Source of the DNA: Cyathus striatus
Lineage: Eukaryota; Basidiomycota; Agaricomycetes; Agaricales; Nidulariaceae
Assembly (NCBI GenBank): GCA_025738555.1
Contig: JAOVFP010000015.1
Location: 1,116,001 to 1,180,000 of the forward strand
Length of the DNA stretch: 64,000 bases
Reading direction: 5' to 3'
Shown here: positions 60,001 to 64,000 of the stretch, piece by piece
Numbering within the stretch: position 1 is the first letter of the stretch
How the letters are laid out: every line of letters starts with the position of its first letter
The notes under the pieces: generated by a model
Told to the model about the DNA's origin: nothing
The model's database searches: none
What the model saw: only the letters and a program-made list of their open reading frames with translations
Program-made: the position numbers and the translations under genes

Positions 60001-60890
60001 TGTTTTTTGAACAGAACTCATTATTTGATCATTCTGAATTTAGCATGTAAGTCTCTTGTTTTTTGAACATGACTTATTATTTGATCATTCTGGATTTAGC
60101 ATGTAAGTCTCTTGTTTTTTGAACATGACTCATTATCTAATCATTCTGGATTTAGCATGTAAGTCTCTTTTTTTTTGAACTTGACTCATTATCTGATCAT
60201 TCTGGATTTAGGGTGTAAGTCTCTTGCTTTTTGAACTTCACCTATTGTCTGATCAATCTCTATTTAGCATGTAAGTCTCTTTTTTTTTTTTGAACTTGAC
60301 TCATTATCTGATCATTCTGGATTTAGGGTGTAAGTCTCTTGCTTTTGAACTTCACCTATTGTCTGATCAATCTCTATTTAGGATGTGAGTCTCTTGTTTT
60401 TTGAACTTAACTCATTATCTTAATCATTCTATATTTAGCTTGTAAGTCATATATTATAATTATTAAGAAACATCTAAACAATATGCATTTAGGCTGGCAT
60501 TACCATAGAATTTGAGAGATATTTAGGAGTTGAAATGAATGTTAGTTTATATTTACTTATATAATTTGATAAATGCTTATTATTTTATTCAGAAACCTAC
60601 ACTTGTGGCTTTTGCTAGTGTGCTATATCTCTACTTTTGTTGTTAATGCTCTAATATGTTTATTTCATTCTCAGGTATTATAATTTGCACAGAATTTTTA
60701 TTCTGGGTAGATGATTCAGAATCAACATTGGTTGATTCATTCAAAGAAGCACTTAAATCTTTTACAAGTACTGGATTAAAAGAAAAAGTGGAGAAAGCTC
60801 TTCACAAATACAATCAATTTCCATATTCAGATTCTGATTGGAAGGATATATATTCAGATATTTATCCTATTGTTCTTGAATGTTGTCATG
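57096..60890 (+). CDS. P-loop GTPase (mushroom G-domain protein) with repeat-expanded intron
   Basis: Start MDKRFKPDLYECFRILVIG (57,096; an in-frame ATG also exists at 57,012). G1 is GRANAGKTTLLKRVC near 57,150-57,195. After two short introns (57,243-57,290 and 57,312-57,372) come RGVHDINRAFSFRSNPGFI and G3-like HDSPGFEAGDERQ near 57,440. Exons 57,602-57,675 (CLKPDTSRPLLELEEKFF) and 57,728-57,898 carry G4 ITKFDDLMAQIYDED. 57,977-58,127 has LKMLFISIQQNNLELCIIYA. Smaller pieces follow at 58,180-58,230 (GAKEYLEIFSYNSEF) and about 58,280-58,328 (KTLIEFCFAWFPHSY). After a 2.3-kb intron comes 60,675-60,890 (EFLFWVDDSESTLVDSFKEA, LHKYNQFPYSDSDWKDIY). Family members are about 350-450 residues, function unknown. 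I could not make the 58,127/58,177 junction keep frame, so one lesion is possible. A final exon may lie beyond 60,890. Confidence 0.7.
58662..60445 (+). repeat. 56-bp minisatellite inside a GTPase intron, about 31 units
   Basis: The consensus unit, in pieces: ggtgtaagtctcttgttttt, tgaacttgactcattatctg, atcattctggattta. Units are contiguous, 54-57 bp, about 85-95% alike, with a shorter version near 59,440-59,510 and small insertions of T in the T-run. Every unit has TTTAG, three variable bases and then GTAAGT or a near form, and most have TGACTCAT. Confidence 0.95.
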
Positions 60891-61755
60891 GTATGTTTGA
60901 GTTTCCTTCTGATATGTTTTATTGTGTAACAATTTGTTATTATAAAGTTCATCAAAATAAAGACAACTAAAATTGGTTGCTTATATGTCATAATATGTTT
61001 TGAACTAATTTCAATGGCTACTGCCTACTTTTTTCTTTCTATTTCTTCTTCTATTCAGCATAATTTCATTTGCACCACTGACTTGTTATGTTAAGTGCAT
61101 GGACATATTCCTTCTGTTATCAGCTTTCATATTTTAGTGCATCAGCACAGTTTCATCTTCAGCACCTCTGACTTGTTATGTCAAGTGTACAGACTGTTAA
61201 TAAAATTATAGTTCATTTTAGTACAATTTTAGCTATTATACAATGTAGTTACTTTCATTCTAACTGAAGATTTTTCAATAAACCTGTAAGTGCAACTTTT
61301 AGTGACAGGAATATCCTGATGAAACCTCATGCTGAGGAAAGTAACTCTGTCATGCCTATTCCTCAAAGTACAGGATATTGAAATTATCTTATCACAGAAC
61401 TTCATAGCATGCACTAGAAAGTTCTATGTTATGATTAAGTTCTAGTCAAGACTTTAATCATACAAGCCAAAAGTCATGTGACTTAATGAGTTTGAAGAAC
61501 AAGTTAAATCAGTATTGAAGCAGTCTTGTTACAAAAATAAGGGACTTAAGTTGAACAAAGTTAAGTGTAAGTTGAGTAAGAATTCAGTAGTATTCTTTAA
61601 GCTTGTCACATCCTGTTCTATTCACTAAGGATTGAACCACAGATGAAAGTCTAATGACAAAGGTAGAGTACATTACCTTGCTTGGCAAGGTCTTTCACCT
61701 GCGATAATTGAGGGCCTTTTTCATATTGCATGATGTTATGCGTAATGTGTCACGT
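60891..61755. other. Flank with short duplications
   Basis: Two diverged copies of a 35-bp block (gcaccactgacttgttatgt / gcacctctgacttgttatgt) lie near 61,070 and 61,160. The stretch at 61,676-61,735 (cttgcttggcaaggtctttc, tgagggcctttttcatattg) resembles the interior of the MITE at 38,711-39,059. No gene seen. Confidence 0.5.
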
Positions 61756-61756
61756 T

Positions 61757-61990
61757 GGTTTTGTAAGTTGGCTCGTGACTGGTGTCGGGCACTCCAATGT
61801 CTGTGTTAACACACATCGGTTTCTCTTCCTGCTGCATGGTTCTGAGACTTGCACTCAACGGTCTGCATGATTCTGTCTATTTTAGGTGGGTGTAAGCTCA
61901 TAGCTGGCGTCAGGCGCTCCAACTTCTGTGTTAACGTGCGTCATTTTCACTTCCTGCTGCAGGGGCTCCGAAACTTGCACTCAACATTAT
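61757..61990 (+). repeat. Two-copy direct repeat, about 105 bp
   Basis: Copies at about 61,757-61,863 and 61,884-61,988 share tgtgttaac, cttcctgctgca and cttgcactcaac blocks with the same spacing. No coding potential. Confidence 0.75.
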
Positions 61991-62639
61991 ATGTGATTAG
62001 TGTTTGTTGTAAGTGGGTGTTCATTAATGATTACATTGTTCTACAATGACTCTATAATATTACAGCACTTGCAGGTGTTATTTTAGCTATTTTATTTCGT
62101 TTTCTTTATTGAAGTGTTGTCGAACCTGTGCTGTTGGCCATAGCTTTTGGTGCATTGCCACCACACCCTCCAATTGAGGTCTCTCGCATAATGAAGAAAT
62201 AGGAGCAGGGTGTGGTGAGGTGTTACCCAATGACATGGCACACCTCGACACCGCAGGAAATGACCACATTGCACACATAGAGAGTAGACACCAAAAGAAA
62301 GGGATGTAAGTGTGAAAGGGAAAGGGAAACTAGATGGACGTGAGACAGTAATTAGTGAGACAGTCTATCGACAATTAAGTAAAATATAGCTGTAAGCGAG
62401 AAAAGGAACGGAAACTGAGAAGATATGTCTAAGTGCTGTGGTACGGGATGGGTGGGTAATGTGAAGACTCGAAACAGGAACTACTATAGTACTAAGAAGC
62501 ACTGGTGCAAGAGGAAGAGCGACCATTAGTGTGAAACTAGAGAGGTTGGTGAATTGCACCTGGTGCAGGAGGAGCGAGGGATGCATAGCCTCAATCCCTG
62601 TTTTCTTCCATTGAACCTTGACCAGAGCGCTCCCACAAA
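61991..62639. other. Unassigned sequence
   Basis: ORFs of 60-120 codons on the minus strand (the longest, 62,365-62,727, is hydrophobic: LLHQVQFTNLSSFTLMVALP). No known motif. No clear gene. Confidence 0.3.
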
Positions 62640-63428
62640 GTGAGCCTAGACAACTGCATACCATGTCTAGAGTCTCAAGCACTGGCGTCAGCCACCCATG
62701 AAATTGATATGCAATTTCACAACCCACAAAACTGCTCTCACCCTCCTATTATTGGCTCAGTGCAAGTTTGCAACTTGAACCATAATGTTCTGAAAGTCGA
62801 TCATCCTCTGCAAGAAGTTGCTTTTGCTCAGGCTACTATATCCAGGAACACTCACCAACAATCCATCATGGTTGGTTCCCCTTTCTTCCTGAATCAAAAT
62901 AAGACACAAACTATTCAAGGCTCTTCATTTTTTCTCAGTTTCCCAGTTCTGACAGCTCTCTGCACTAGCCTGGTAATAACAACACCAGTGGTATGCAACT
63001 TCTCATCACCTCTTCATCTCTAATTATTTCTTATAGACTACACTGCCATGGGCAACTGGCCTGTGACCCCACAGGCCTCCCATTAGGCTATGCCAACTCT
63101 TTATGATACTCACAGCATCAATCACTCCACCATATATGACATGAATGAACTCGAAATCCAAGCCTCCGAATATAGACACCTCATCAACACAACCGTAAGA
63201 ATGAACTTCGAATTCGCCCACTTGCCTACTATCAACAACATACTATGTAAACCCTACTATGCTGATCTCATTTCCATTAGAACCATCCATCCCCCTCCTG
63301 TGGGTATCGCAACACTACCTCCTATTGTAGATTTCTTTCCTCTCCTTCCTGCCATAACCCCTCCTATGATGACAAGCTCCTCCGTCCACTACAACCAAAA
63401 CTCTGGTACTATCACCTGCGAAAAATAG
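62640..63428 (+). CDS. Hypothetical ORFs, possibly one spliced gene
   Basis: ORF 62,640-63,023 (MSLDNCIPCLESQALASATH...) and ORF 63,090-63,428 (MPTLYDTHSINHSTIYDMNE, ELEIQASEYRHLINTTVRMN, ending SGTITCEK) lie on the same strand and could be joined by an intron starting at a GTAATAAC near 62,973. The second is proline-rich near its end. No family recognised; it may come from a transposon. Confidence 0.3.
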
Positions 63429-64000
63429 AGTCACGCAATAGTTGACAATGGCCTCGTACCTCACCTTCAACTTTAAGCATGACTCATAACTCAACTATAC
63501 TTATGTACATTAATAATTATATATTTGTATCCTTACATACCTTCTGCTATTAGTCCAATTTCCCCTTCCCCAAGCAAGGTTCTTGCTGACGCAGGCGGTG
63601 ATTCCCAAGTAAGCAAGGGCTCAGGGATAATAAATAATGTATGGGAGTAATGGAACATTGGCTTCAACTTGTGTGTTGCACCCTTTGAACTTCTCATTCT
63701 GTATATTGAAGAGGGCAGAGTTGAAGATAATATTTTGGAGTTGGAACAAGTCCAAAGTGAAGGAAAGGGTGTTAATGTAGTTGATTTAAAACTGTAGTCT
63801 ACTTACAATATTGGTCTTGTGTATCTTGGTATATCTAGATTGCATCATGTGACATCCTGACATGTCAGTTCACTAAAACTCGCAAACCTCAATGCATGTC
63901 TATAAGTGCCAAACTGCGAACATGAAAACTCAAGCAAACCACTGGTGCCCTTCCACTATTATTAAGCTTGTACACATTAAATTAAAATATTAATGATTAT
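63429..64000. other. Right edge, nothing recognised
   Basis: AT-rich sequence with no ORF above 60 codons, no repeat shared with the rest of the window that I noticed. Confidence 0.35.

Noticed and set aside
58662..60445. CRISPR-like array
   Set aside because: Units are contiguous with no unique spacers, lie in a eukaryotic intron, and there are no cas genes.
62640..63428. Possible retrotransposon gag remnant
   Set aside because: No zinc knuckle, capsid signature, LTR or neighbouring pol sequence; left as hypothetical ORFs.

Overview
The window looks like nuclear DNA of a basidiomycete fungus, most likely Agaricomycotina. Reasons: short introns with GTAAGT-type donors, an F-box gene, paralogous DUF6533-like membrane proteins, a multi-exon P-loop GTPase of the kind common in mushrooms, and a chromodomain-type Ty3/Gypsy retrotransposon. 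It is a repeat-rich region. Only three or four genes look possibly functional; most of the rest is transposons and decayed duplicates of two housekeeping genes.

Layout. 1-2.7 kb: broken minus-strand pieces of an SNF1/AMPK-alpha kinase gene, including a short tandem array of one segment. 4.0-5.0 kb: a five-exon helical-protein gene. 5.5-6.6 kb: an intact F-box-like gene. 9.1-10.6 kb: a spliced membrane-protein gene, followed by nested inverted-repeat transposons (10.66-12.40 kb) and a small TA-flanked MITE (12.88-13.16 kb). 13.2-15.9 kb: the first copy of a module made of a small divergent gene, an SRP14-like gene and an unidentified many-exon gene. 16.3-17.3 kb: another TIR element. 17.76-34.89 kb: a paralogue of the membrane-protein gene, split by a 15.4-kb LTR retrotransposon (403-bp LTRs, TTAAT target duplication). 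That retrotransposon is itself split inside pol by a 4.27-kb foldback element. 35.1-36.6 kb: a repeat composite.

37-56 kb is a patchwork of SNF1 fragments in both orientations, two more copies of the SRP14 module (43.5-46.3 kb plus strand, 50.1-52.6 kb minus strand) and transposon ends. Every SNF1 and SRP14 copy carries stops, frameshifts or missing parts, so the working genes must lie elsewhere. 57.1-60.9 kb holds a GTPase gene with one intron expanded by about 31 copies of a 56-bp repeat. The last 3 kb has short duplications and unrecognised ORFs.

The most notable observations: (i) all 13 internal stops in the long gag frame, and most of those in pol, are TGA, and the two LTRs differ only by transitions, almost all explainable as CpG deamination; (ii) the foldback element is CpG-rich and apparently undecayed inside that decayed host element; (iii) each unit of the 56-bp intronic repeat carries an acceptor-like TTTAG followed three bases later by a GTAAGT donor, plus a bZIP-type TGACTCA site. 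Intron boundaries, repeat counts and alignments were made by eye.
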